A stretch of DNA of 64,000 nucleotides, taken from Pirellulales bacterium. Lineage in GTDB: Bacteria > Planctomycetota > Planctomycetia > Pirellulales > DATAWG01. How positions within the stretch are numbered: the first letter of the stretch is position 1; every line of letters begins with the position of its first letter. The notes under the pieces were generated by a model that did no database searches, was not told the DNA's origin, and was given only the letters and a program-made list of their open reading frames with translations. The translations under genes and the position numbers were made by a program. The stretch lies in assembly GCA_036267355.1 (NCBI GenBank), contig DATAWG010000099.1, positions 1 to 64,000 on the forward strand, given 5' to 3'. This document shows, in pieces, positions 24,854 to 34,737 of this stretch.

Positions 24854-27800
24854 CTACTCGGCGAAGCTGCTGCTGCCTTCGGGCGGCTCGCGGTGGCCGT
24901 AGAAGCTATAGAGCACGGGGATGATGTTCGTCAGCAGCAACGTGATCGTCATGCCGCCGATGACGGCAAGGGCCAAGGGCCGCTGCGTTTGCGAGCCGAT
25001 GCGCGTCGACAGCGCGGCTGGCAACAAGCCGAAGATGGCGGCGAGCGCCGTCATCGTGATCGGCCGGGCCAATCGCTCGACGCCCCGCACGATCGCTTCG
25101 TGCAGCGGAATGTCCATGCTGCGGAAATGGTTGAACGTGGAGACGAGCAGCAGTCCGTTCATCACCGCGACGCCGACGATCGAGATAAACCCGACGCCGG
25201 CGGCGATGTTGAAATTGCTTCCGGTCAGCAGCAACGCCCAGATTCCGCCCATGGAAACGGCGACGACGTTGGAGAGCACGACGATCGCGTCCAACAGCGA
25301 GTGGAACGCCATATAGAGCAGCGTGAGAATCAACACCAGCGACAAGCTTGCGGCCGCCAAGAGCCGGATCTCGGCTTCTTGCATTTCGTGGAATTCGCCG
25401 CTCCATTCGGCCCGATAAGGTGCCTTGAACAGGGCGGCCGTCTTTTCTTGAGCCTCGCGGACGGTGCTTGCCAAGTCGCGGCCGCGCACCCCGAACTTGA
25501 CGGCGATCAATCGGTTGCCGTCTTCGCGGTAGATGTCGGTCGCGCCCGATTTCACGAAACTGCCGTTCGGGTCGGGCCGGCCATCGGCGCCCGTCGGAGT
25601 GACGAGGTCTTTCACGCGGCGGCGAGGCGTGCTGCTGAAGTTGTTCAGCGTGCCGTTGAATTGTCCGCCGCTGAGCGAAGGCATTGCGGCGCTGGTGCCG
25701 AGCGGCGTCAGCCCCGTCGAGGAACCGGTCAGCGGCGTGCTGCCAAGCCCGGCCACGCTGCTGCCAGCGACGTTGTTGTTGCTCACCTCGACGGGAATAT
25801 TGAGGATTTGTTTCTGCGTGGCCCGTAGCCGCTCGGGCCAACGCATGCTGATGTCGAACGTTTTTTCTCCCTCGATCATTTGCGTAAGCGGCTTACCGGC
25901 CACGGCCGATTGCAACACATTTTGCACGTCGGCAACATTCACGGCCCAGCGAGCGCATTTCTGCCGATCGATCGGAAACTCGAGATTTGTCTGACCCATG
26001 ATGTGAAATACGCCGACATCCTCCGTTCCCGGGATCTTGTCGAGAATTTTCTTGGTCTCGTCGGCCAGGCGGTCGAGCTCGGCCAGATTCGGGCCAAAAA
26101 TCTTCACCGAGTTTTCGCCTTTGACGCCCGAGAGAGCTTCCATCACGTTGTCGCGAATGTTCTGCGAAAAGTTCCAATCGACGCCGATCAGCGTGTTGTT
26201 CAATTCGTCGTTCATTTCCTTGACAAGCTCTTCCTTGGTCCGAGCGCGCTTGCGGCTGAACCAGGATCGCCAGCCGGTTTGCCGTTTGACGGCGGGCCAT
26301 TCGTTGAACGGCTTTAGCGGCACGAACATCTCGCTGTTGTAAAAGCCCGATGGATCGGTGCCATCGTCCGGGCGTCCGATTTCGGTGTTTACCAGCTCAA
26401 CCTCGTCGTATTTGCAGAGGATCGAACGCGCGATTTTGACCTTCTCGTTCATCTCATCCAGCGAGGTCGTGACGGGGAAGTCGCCGCGAATCCACAGATT
26501 TCCTTCCTCCAACTCGGGCATGAACTCCTGGCCGAGAAAGTGGAGGGAGCCGATGGTGAGCACGATCAGTGCCCCCACGCAGGCCAGGAATGCCGTGCGG
26601 TAGCGCAAACAGGCATCGACGAACGCGACGGCGCCGCGCTTCAAGCCGCGCACGAGCAGATTGTCGCGCGCCGGCTTGATCTTCTTAAACAGAATCATGC
26701 ACAAAACCGGCGAGAGCGTGACGGCCAGCAACAGCGCCCCAGCCAGGGCGAAGGCATACGTGTCGGCCATCGGGCCAAAGAGCTGTCCCTCCGGTCCCTG
26801 CATCGTGAACAGCGGCAACAGCGCGCAAACCAGAATCAGCGTGGAGAACAAAAGGCTCCGCTGCACTTCGCCGGCCGCCCGAACGATCCGCTGTCGCAAC
26901 GGCAACTCGGCATGCTCGCCCGTGCTGATAAAACGATAGATATTCTCGACCATGATCACCGTCGAATCGACGATGATCCCGAAATCGACCGCTCCGATCG
27001 ACAGCAAGTTCGCCGACTTTCCGCGCAAATACAGCACCGAAAATGCGAACAGCAGGGCCAACGGGATATTGATCGCCACGATCAGCGCCGCCCGCACATT
27101 GCTAAGAAACATGAGCAAGATCGCGCTGACGAGAATCATGCCGATCGTCAGATTCTCGTTGACCGTCTCGCGCGTGACATTGGTCAGCTCGGTGCGATCG
27201 TAGTAGGGCTCGATTTTCACGCCGGGCAGAAGCCGGCCCGAGCCGGGCTGATTCAATTCCGCCACTTTGGCTTCCACGTCGCGCAAGGCCGGCAACGATT
27301 GCTCGTCTTTTCGCAACAGCACGATGCCTTCGACGGCGTCGTCGTTCGCGTCCCAAACGCGTTTGCCACCCACGCGTTTCTCTTTGCCATTTGCATCCTT
27401 GGCTGGCCGATCGGCGGCGACGCGTCCGAGCCGCGTTTGGTGGCCGACGATCACGCCGCGATCGGCGAGCGGATATCCGGCCGGGACACGCCCACCATCG
27501 ACCACGTCGTCGATATGGACCGACACATTGTTAGTCGCTGCGATGCCGATGTCGCGGATTTCTCGCAGCCGGCGATCTTCTTCGTCGCGAAGATAGTTTC
27601 GCGCGGCCACGGGGTCTTTCATCCCCAGCACGTTTTGCACCGGATCTTCGCCGCCGCCGATCAAGCCCAGGCTGCGCACGACCTGCACCGCCGGCCCTTG
27701 CTTCACGTAGTCGCCGCCGACGTTGGCGTTGCAACCGGAAATCGCGTTTTGCAATTGGTTGACCGTGATGCCGTAACGCGCCATGAGATCGGGGTCGGGC

Positions 27801-28375
27801 TGAATTTCATAGCGTTTCAAGGTGCCGCCGAAGCTGGCCACGTCGCCGATGCGGTCCACGCGGCGAAATTGCCGTTCGAGCGTCCAATCCTCGAGGGCCT
27901 TCAGGTCGTTGAGGCTATAGATCGGCCGGCCGGCGGCATCCTTCGGATTCGAAAGCGTGTAGCGATAGATTTCGCCGGTGGGCGTCTCCGGGGAAATGAC
28001 GGGCGTCACGCCGTTCGGCAACTGGGCGTATCGCAGGCGATTCAGCACTTCCTGCTTGGCCGCGCTGAATTCCGTGTTGTAGTTGAATTGGCAGCGCAGA
28101 TGCCCCAATTGAAACAGCGATTGGCTGCGCGTGTAAGCCAGCCCCGCCATGCCCGCCAGCGCATCTTCCAAGGGGATGTTCACCAGCCGTTCAACTTCTT
28201 CGGCCGAGGCGCCGGGATACTGCGCAACCACTTCGATGATCGCCGGCGCAGGGTCGGGATAGGCTTCGACATTGACGTGGAAGAATGCATAAAGCCCACC
28301 GGCCAGCAGGCTCAACGCCATGAGGAGCACGACGGCCCGGCTTCCCGTGGCCCAATCGATTAGTTTACGGACCAT
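24854..28375 (-). CDS. RND-family efflux pump, heavy-metal (CusA/CzcA-like) subtype
   Basis: A 1173-residue inner-membrane proton-driven antiporter. The N-terminal helix (about 15-33) and porter segment YPGASAEEVERLVNIPLEDA are typical. The TM4 proton-relay block GAVDFGIIVDSTVIMVENIY (about 460-478) carries the charged residues that mark the heavy-metal subgroup. C-terminal helices end with PITMTALAAIFGLLPAALST. It is longer than CusA (about 1050); part of the excess is a Ser/Gly/Thr-rich insertion at about 862-925 between IPVEVSNNN and RRRVKDLVTP within the porter region. GAGGT lies 8 bases before the ATG. It sits between its adaptor (upstream) and channel (downstream). The ion exported cannot be told from sequence. 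Confidence 0.93.
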   Translation of the reverse strand: MVRKLIDWATGSRAVVLLMALSLLAGGLYAFFHVNVEAYPDPAPAIIEVVAQYPGASAEEVERLVNIPLEDALAGMAGLAYTRSQSLFQLGHLRCQFNYNTEFSAAKQEVLNRLRYAQLPNGVTPVISPETPTGEIYRYTLSNPKDAAGRPIYSLNDLKALEDWTLERQFRRVDRIGDVASFGGTLKRYEIQPDPDLMARYGITVNQLQNAISGCNANVGGDYVKQGPAVQVVRSLGLIGGGEDPVQNVLGMKDPVAARNYLRDEEDRRLREIRDIGIAATNNVSVHIDDVVDGGRVPAGYPLADRGVIVGHQTRLGRVAADRPAKDANGKEKRVGGKRVWDANDDAVEGIVLLRKDEQSLPALRDVEAKVAELNQPGSGRLLPGVKIEPYYDRTELTNVTRETVNENLTIGMILVSAILLMFLSNVRAALIVAINIPLALLFAFSVLYLRGKSANLLSIGAVDFGIIVDSTVIMVENIYRFISTGEHAELPLRQRIVRAAGEVQRSLLFSTLILVCALLPLFTMQGPEGQLFGPMADTYAFALAGALLLAVTLSPVLCMILFKKIKPARDNLLVRGLKRGAVAFVDACLRYRTAFLACVGALIVLTIGSLHFLGQEFMPELEEGNLWIRGDFPVTTSLDEMNEKVKIARSILCKYDEVELVNTEIGRPDDGTDPSGFYNSEMFVPLKPFNEWPAVKRQTGWRSWFSRKRARTKEELVKEMNDELNNTLIGVDWNFSQNIRDNVMEALSGVKGENSVKIFGPNLAELDRLADETKKILDKIPGTEDVGVFHIMGQTNLEFPIDRQKCARWAVNVADVQNVLQSAVAGKPLTQMIEGEKTFDISMRWPERLRATQKQILNIPVEVSNNNVAGSSVAGLGSTPLTGSSTGLTPLGTSAAMPSLSGGQFNGTLNNFSSTPRRRVKDLVTPTGADGRPDPNGSFVKSGATDIYREDGNRLIAVKFGVRGRDLASTVREAQEKTAALFKAPYRAEWSGEFHEMQEAEIRLLAAASLSLVLILTLLYMAFHSLLDAIVVLSNVVAVSMGGIWALLLTGSNFNIAAGVGFISIVGVAVMNGLLLVSTFNHFRSMDIPLHEAIVRGVERLARPITMTALAAIFGLLPAALSTRIGSQTQRPLALAVIGGMTITLLLTNIIPVLYSFYGHREPPEGSSSFAE

Positions 28376-28547
28376 GATGAACGACCTCTGGCGGCAAACG
28401 ACTCAAACGGCTTCATGAAACCAAGTGCCCACGAGCACCGCGGCGCGGGTGCCATGCCCACGGCTTTGCCCGGGCAAGCGTGCGCCGGCCATGCCCACTC
28501 AGAGCAACGGGCATCGCACCCCGAGCCCACCCGGTGCGTCCGCGTTC

Positions 28548-29969
28548 TTAGTTTTGCGACGCGGTCTTCGCTGCCGCCTCGGCCCGCAGGTCTTGTAGTG
28601 CGGCCGACAACTGCAACACACCATCGACCATCACGTTCTCGTGCGGCTCGAGCGGTTTGATGCCCCGCTGTTGCTGCTCTTGCGATGGAGTTTTCACGAT
28701 TCCCAAGAACTTTTCGGTCCCATGCCCGGCAAGCGCCACAGGGCGCTCCTCGAATTGCCAATCCTGGTCTTTCCCGTGCCGCACAAAGACCGTCGCTCCG
28801 CCTCCGTTTTCGACGACCGCGGCGGCCGGCACCGACACCAGATTTTTCGGCGCCGGCAGCGAGACCGTGGCGGTGACGAATTGCCCGATCAACAGCCTGT
28901 CGTCGGGATTGTCGATCCAGCCGAGCACCTGGCCCGTGTGCTGGCTCGGATCGATGATGCGGCCGATCTGGTCGAAGCTGAACTGGCCCGAAAGTGGTTT
29001 GCGGTTGGCATCCGCGCCGATCTGAATCGTCCACTTCCGCTCTTCCGGCTTCAGTTCCTGTAGCGCGGGCAAATCCTCTTCATACACCTGGCATAGCACA
29101 CGGAGCCGATTCAGATTGGCCACCTTGATGACATCGAGCGTGGTGTCGATGATGTCGCCGACGCCCGTGTTCATTTCCACGACGACCCCCGAAATCGGCG
29201 ACCGCACTTCGACGCGCGACCAGTCGCGCTGTGCCTTTGGGCTGCTGGCCGTCAGACCCGCGCCGATTGCATCGGCCTCTTTTTCGAGAGCTTGAATTTC
29301 TTCATCCGTCAGCCGCCACGAGCGGAGCGTTCGTTCGGCTCGGCTGCGGGCGATCCAATCGGATTGCCGGGTGTATTCCGCCTGCCGGACGGTTTGATCG
29401 GGCGTGGCCCCTTTTTGGGCCAGGTCGCGGAGGCGGGCGAGCGTTTCATCGTCGAGCCGGAGGTGCAGAATCGCATCCACGAATTCGCTCTTCTTTTCGC
29501 CCAAATCCTTGCACCAAACCACCGCAATAAGTTGCTCCTTCTCGACCCGATCGCCGAATCGGATCGGCTGCGACTTCGGATTGCCCGGGTCCGAGGGTCC
29601 CATTTCCATGATTTCACCAGGGAATCGCGAATGGACTCGGGCCATATTGCTGGGATCGACCATCAGCGTGCCATCGAGCTTCAGCGTCCGTGGCGAAGAA
29701 TACGGCTCGACCTCAGCCGTTTTCACCCCCAGGCGCAGCACCATCTCGGCAGGCATTTTCACGATCGGCGGTTGAACACTCGTTAGCTGTAATCCCGAGC
29801 TATCCGGCGGATCGCCTGCAGACGCTCCGGCATCTTTCTTCTCCAGGGCGCCCGGCAACAACCGCACCGCGACGACGATCAGCACGACGACTGCAATCGA
29901 TCCGGCAATCCAGCGCCATTTGGCGCCCCGTCGGCTTGTCGCCGGGGATGTTTCTTCTGATGCAGACAT
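28548..29969 (-). CDS. RND periplasmic adaptor (membrane fusion protein, CusB/HlyD type)
   Basis: A 473-residue adaptor that bridges the pump and outer-membrane channel. A membrane anchor lies at about 22-41 (WIAGSIAVVVLIVVAVRLLP) after a cytoplasmic basic stretch. Then follow the beta-barrel/lipoyl segments: RVHSRFPGEIMEM and ...VRSPISGVVVEMNTGVGDII (lipoyl halves), a helical hairpin between them, then LGWIDNPDDRLLIGQFVTAT and the C-terminal proximal domain. No CusB-type methionine cluster is visible at the N terminus. First gene of the operon; the 172-base gap to the pump gene includes a GCCATGCCCACGG-type repeat. A promoter is expected near 29975-30060 but no clear boxes were identified. 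Confidence 0.9.
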   Translation of the reverse strand: MSASEETSPATSRRGAKWRWIAGSIAVVVLIVVAVRLLPGALEKKDAGASAGDPPDSSGLQLTSVQPPIVKMPAEMVLRLGVKTAEVEPYSSPRTLKLDGTLMVDPSNMARVHSRFPGEIMEMGPSDPGNPKSQPIRFGDRVEKEQLIAVVWCKDLGEKKSEFVDAILHLRLDDETLARLRDLAQKGATPDQTVRQAEYTRQSDWIARSRAERTLRSWRLTDEEIQALEKEADAIGAGLTASSPKAQRDWSRVEVRSPISGVVVEMNTGVGDIIDTTLDVIKVANLNRLRVLCQVYEEDLPALQELKPEERKWTIQIGADANRKPLSGQFSFDQIGRIIDPSQHTGQVLGWIDNPDDRLLIGQFVTATVSLPAPKNLVSVPAAAVVENGGGATVFVRHGKDQDWQFEERPVALAGHGTEKFLGIVKTPSQEQQQRGIKPLEPHENVMVDGVLQLSAALQDLRAEAAAKTASQN

Positions 29970-30459
29970 GATGCTTTATCCGTAAAAAGCTACAAAATCA
30001 TCGTTCGCAGGCAGGTCATGATTCGTCGCAAAAGCTGGATTTTGCTCTCAAAAGATAGGTCATCGCACATACCGCGAATCTGCGAAGGAGCGGGCGTCGC
30101 AGCCGAATCGCTTGGCCCGAAAGGATCGAAGCCGGCAAGCCTTCGCAGCGCACACTGACCCCAGCCGCGGCATCTTCGATGCAATCTTGTGCCGGAACAA
30201 TCCTTGCGCTTTGTCTGACCGGCAAGGAAGACATTTGCCTGCGCTTGGAGTCGGGCCACTCTTTGGCCGACCATCGGACCACAACCGTAACATTACGGCA
30301 CACGCAAAGAGATGGTTCGCTGCGTAGGATGTGCCGCGACAGGGTTTTAGCTTGCCACTGCGGAGTTGGTCAATCTTCGGCGTTGTGCCCGCTGCCGCAG
30401 AGCGCTGCCGCCTGGCACTTTGAGAGGCTCGGACAATGCAAAATGCCCGAATTTGATGC
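29970..30459. other. Non-coding stretch upstream of the efflux operon
   Basis: Several overlapping frames exist but none has a start signal, a domain or a sensible composition. Expected to contain the efflux operon promoter. It runs into the broken duplicate of the neighbouring gene. Confidence 0.4.
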
Positions 30460-30720
30460 CGCTCTTTATTACCGTCGGCCCGAGCGGCAAGAGCGGATTG
30501 CCGGTTTCGCCCGGTTTGATCATCGATCGCGGAAACTGGAAATAGAGGTTGGGTAGCCCGACCGCAGCCCAATGAATCGGCGCTTTGCCGGCAGCGGCGT
30601 TTAGGCGCGGCGCCGCATCATTCGGAGCAGCATCGCCGGTTTCCAAGCAACTGGCCCGTCACGCTGCTGATTGAATCCGCAGCGATCGCTGCTTGGATGC
30701 CGCCGTTGTCGTGGCACGCA
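30460..30720 (-). pseudogene. Broken partial copy of the zinc-ribbon membrane protein gene
   Basis: Read on the minus strand, this stretch gives KAPIHWAAV joined directly to GLPNLYFQFPRSMIKPGETG then NPLLPLGP. In the intact gene just upstream (30773-32587) the same two blocks occur (KAPIHWAAVDQNEAQ and LPDDLYFQIPRSMIKPGETG) but are separated by about 130 codons, so this copy has an internal deletion. Further homology (CGGAGCAGCATCG) continues toward 30720 but is interrupted. The sequence downstream of both copies (ATGCAAAATGCCCGAA and ACGCAAAAATGCCCGAA) is also alike, so the duplication included the 3' flank. It has lost the zinc ribbon, membrane helices and start. Confidence 0.7.
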
Positions 30721-30772
30721 CGTTGGGCACTCCGGGCAACGCAAAAATGCCCGAACCTTTCGGGTGCCCCTT

Positions 30773-32587
30773 TTACGGCGGCCCCAGCGGCAAGAGCGGA
30801 TTGCCGGTTTCACCCGGTTTGATCATCGATCGCGGGATCTGGAAATAGAGGTCGTCGGGCAGTCCGACGGGCTTGCCCGACAGCTTTAGCCGGACGTATT
30901 GCGTACCTTCGGGCGGCAACTGGAAGACGATCACATCTTCGTTGGATTCGCTGATATCGATTTTCGCTGCCGGATGGCTGTCGATCACACTGGGCGATTC
31001 GCCTGGCGGCGTGTATTTGCTCAAATCGAACCGTTTGATTTCCGCTCCCTGGTCGTCGGTGAGCGTGGCGTCGGCGTCGGGAAGCGTGATCCAACCCTTA
31101 TAGTCGATGACGCCGGCGGTTTGATGATTCTCCACCTTCACGGAGATGTGCAAGACCGGAAAGGTAGTTTCTTTACCGTCGAGCAACGCATTGCCGCCAA
31201 GGCGATAAAACAGCGGGCCGGTGACGGCCTTGGTCACCGTGACTTTGATGTCGTCGTTGCCCTGCGCTTCGTTTTGATCGACCGCCGCCCAATGGATCGG
31301 CGCTTTGACGGCAGCTTTCGCCTGACTCGAATCCTCCCCGCCTGGCGTTGCACTCGGCGAAGAACCATTATCCCCGGCCGGCAAAGCGCCCGGAGCAGCA
31401 TCGGCGGCGACTATTTTGTCGGGATTCGCCGGATCCTGCAGCCGTAGCGTAACAGGCCCGGCGACACGGGCGTTGCCCGCAGCAATCGGATTGCTGTGTC
31501 CGTCGGCCGTCGATGCCAGACGATCGGCCCGCTTGGCAGGATCGCGCGCCGCGCCGCGAATAGCCGCAGCGGCAAAACTGGCCGGGTTTCGCGCATCAGC
31601 AACCGCGCCCGCGACGGCGGCTTTCACCGCGGCGACGGCAAAGTGCCTGGCGTCACCGCTCCCGGCCTCGCTTGAATCGCCGCCGTCGGTTGAGGGTCCT
31701 GGCGGGACCGCGGCACTTGGCGCCGCTTTTGCAATCATCTTCTGCGGCGCTGCGCGGAACGTGAAGAATCCCCCGACACCCATCGCCGCGACGCTAATTG
31801 CTGCGCCGGCCAAAGCCAGCCCCATTGATGCATCGCGCCGGGATGCACTCTGAGCGACGCTGTAAATTCCAAGCGCGAGCCCGGCAACTCCGAGCGCCAC
31901 TCCAGCGTAGGGAATTGCGAACAGCGCCAAGCCGATCACACCTACGCCGATCGCGGCGATGCTGAACATGCGGATGTTTCCAACCGCCGCCGACCGCCGC
32001 GCATTTCCCTTGCCCGCCATGGATTTTGCGCCGTTCTTTGCCGAACGATTCGTCGCGGCATGGCGGGGAGTTGGTTTCGGTGAATCCGAGAAACCCAAAT
32101 CTGGCATTCGGGCGTTTGGAACACTCGCCCCATTCGAGGCGGTTCCAAGCAATTCATCGAGCGATAGCGGTTTGGAGTCTGGCGGAGTAGCGGCAATCGT
32201 GGGCGGAGCCAAAGGAGGCGGGACCGGAGGCGCCGCCGGAGGTGTCGGCTGCATCCGCCCGACCGGTGGTGTTGCAGCGACCGCGGTCCCCGCCCGACGA
32301 GACACGCTGGGCGAGACCACGGGAGGAGGAACCGCCGCTTGCCCGAGCGGCGGAGCCGCGGCTGGCCCGAGCGGCGGAGCCGCGGCTGGCCCGGGCGGCG
32401 GAGCCGTCGCTGGCTTCGGCGACGGAGGGGGCACGGCGCTCTGTTTTGCCTCAGGTGGAGCTCCCGTCGCAGAACTCCGAGGCACTTCCAGCACTTTGCC
32501 GCAACCGGGACACTTTGCTGCCCGACCCGCGGACGATTCATGTGCCTGAATCAGCATCCCACATTCGAGACAATGGAACCGAATCAT
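30773..32587 (-). CDS. Zinc-ribbon, Pro-rich, multi-helix membrane protein of unknown function
   Basis: A 604-residue protein. ATG 32587 is chosen because GGAGA lies 8 bases upstream; the longer frame is discarded. Residues 1-40 form a zinc ribbon with two CxxC pairs (CLECGMLIQAHESS and KCPGCGKVLEVP). A Pro/Ala-rich linker follows (about 45-170). Three hydrophobic helices (about 205-290: IAAIGVGVIGLALFAIPYAG, VALGVAGLALGIYSVA, MGLALAGAAISVAAMGVGGF) cross the membrane. The C-terminal part includes a beta-rich domain (about 440-600) with VTVTKAVTGPLFYRLGGNAL and VIVFQLPPEG, which may lie outside the membrane. Planctomycetes encode many proteins with this ribbon-linker-helix plan; their function is unknown. 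A truncated copy follows it. Confidence 0.75.
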   Translation of the reverse strand: MIRFHCLECGMLIQAHESSAGRAAKCPGCGKVLEVPRSSATGAPPEAKQSAVPPPSPKPATAPPPGPAAAPPLGPAAAPPLGQAAVPPPVVSPSVSRRAGTAVAATPPVGRMQPTPPAAPPVPPPLAPPTIAATPPDSKPLSLDELLGTASNGASVPNARMPDLGFSDSPKPTPRHAATNRSAKNGAKSMAGKGNARRSAAVGNIRMFSIAAIGVGVIGLALFAIPYAGVALGVAGLALGIYSVAQSASRRDASMGLALAGAAISVAAMGVGGFFTFRAAPQKMIAKAAPSAAVPPGPSTDGGDSSEAGSGDARHFAVAAVKAAVAGAVADARNPASFAAAAIRGAARDPAKRADRLASTADGHSNPIAAGNARVAGPVTLRLQDPANPDKIVAADAAPGALPAGDNGSSPSATPGGEDSSQAKAAVKAPIHWAAVDQNEAQGNDDIKVTVTKAVTGPLFYRLGGNALLDGKETTFPVLHISVKVENHQTAGVIDYKGWITLPDADATLTDDQGAEIKRFDLSKYTPPGESPSVIDSHPAAKIDISESNEDVIVFQLPPEGTQYVRLKLSGKPVGLPDDLYFQIPRSMIKPGETGNPLLPLGPP

Positions 32588-32717
32588 CAACTTTCTCCAG
32601 GCCCCCGCCCGAAAACGCCTTCCGCAGCTCTTCACTCCGCGCACCGCTACCGCTTGCAATCCGAGCGGGCAGTGCAGGATTGAACCCGGCCACTGGCCGC
32701 CTTGCCACCGGTGGTCC

Positions 32718-32752
32718 GTGTGCCACTGGCCAGCGCGGTCGGCCAGTGTGAA
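32718..32752 (+). repeat. CACTGGCC repeat copy
   Basis: GTGCCACTGGCCAGCGCGGT then CGGCCAGTG, the half-element also seen at 10916, 16086 and 16270. Confidence 0.55.
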
Positions 32753-32799
32753 CCGCGAGTTGGCGTCGCGATGCTCCCTCTCTTACCAATCTCTAACCG

Positions 32800-32892
32800 C
32801 CTGTTGAAAAAGGAGGCAGGCGCCTCGCGGCAAAAACGAAACCGCGATAACCGACTGGTCGCTCGGAGCCAGTCCCCTTTTTTTCAACAGGC
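32800..32892. repeat. Inverted-repeat element with CCTGTTGAAAAAGG ends
   Basis: GCCTGTTGAAAAAGG (32800-32814) is the complement of CCTTTTTTTCAACAGGC (32876-32892) apart from the length of the A/T run. The 61 bases between them include GGCAGGCGCC and ACTGGTCGCTCGGAGCCAGT, a second smaller palindrome. No coding capacity. Looks like a non-autonomous element of a family other than the MITE described here. Confidence 0.6.
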
Positions 32893-33076
32893 CCCAACCG
32901 CGGCAATACATTCAAACGCCGAAATTTGGGGATGAACTACTGCCATCGCTCAATTATGATTTTGTGCAATTCGGACAATAAGAGCAAGCACGGCGGCTGC
33001 CACTTATGCGAGAATCGCTAGCCGGGGGGGCCTTTCCCGCTCGCTCTAGCATTTATCACATGCACATCAGCGGTTA
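32893..33076. other. AT-richer intergenic segment
   Basis: No gene seen between the inverted-repeat element and the MITE copy. It is the likely location of the phosphofructokinase promoter unless that lies within the element itself. Confidence 0.35.
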
Positions 33077-33188
33077 GGCTCGGCCGAAAACGAACTTCCA
33101 CGAACTTCCACAGACCCCTCTCCCTTGCGGGGGCTTGCGGGAAAGGCAGGGTGGGGTTCAAAAGCGGAAGTTATTTTTCGGCCCAGCC
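33077..33188. mobile_element. MITE-like element copy 4 with TTA direct repeats
   Basis: A 112-base element: left end GGCTCGGCCGAAAACGAACT, right end GCGGAAGTTATTTTTCGGCC then CAGCC. TTA flanks it at 33074-33076 and 33189-33191. It ends 22 bases before the phosphofructokinase start codon, just outside its Shine-Dalgarno. Confidence 0.82.
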
Positions 33189-33210
33189 TTAGGCAATCAG
33201 GAGCACCGTA

Positions 33211-34521
<1,311 letters not shown>

Positions 34522-34661
34522 GCGGTGTTCAATAGTTGGCGGGGCGAGTCGCCAATGGAGCAGTCGTTGCAAGACTTGCTCGCCAACGGCGGCGGCAAGG
34601 TGGGCAAGCTTTGCGGCCCGCGCCTGAATTGGCCGCGCTGCGTCTGGCACCGGCATACCGC

Positions 34662-34667
34662 TATAAT
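34662..34667 (+). promoter_or_regulatory. Candidate -10 box for the Gly-rich secreted protein
   Basis: A perfect TATAAT inside CCGCTATAATAG, about 70 bases before ATG 34738. No good -35 at 16-18 bases, so confidence is limited. Confidence 0.4.
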
Positions 34668-34737
34668 AGTTCCGATCCGCTCGGCTGGATTTGCCTTCCG
34701 GGCTTGCTCGATCCGTCTTCCCATCGACAGGTGGACC

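Noticed and set aside
26540-28363. 607-codon plus-strand frame
   Set aside because: Shadow of the RND pump gene; composition is that of reversed membrane-protein codons.
22483-29969. AcrAB-TolC-type drug efflux
   Set aside because: The TM4 motif and the overall pump sequence fit the heavy-metal subgroup better than the HAE drug-efflux subgroup.
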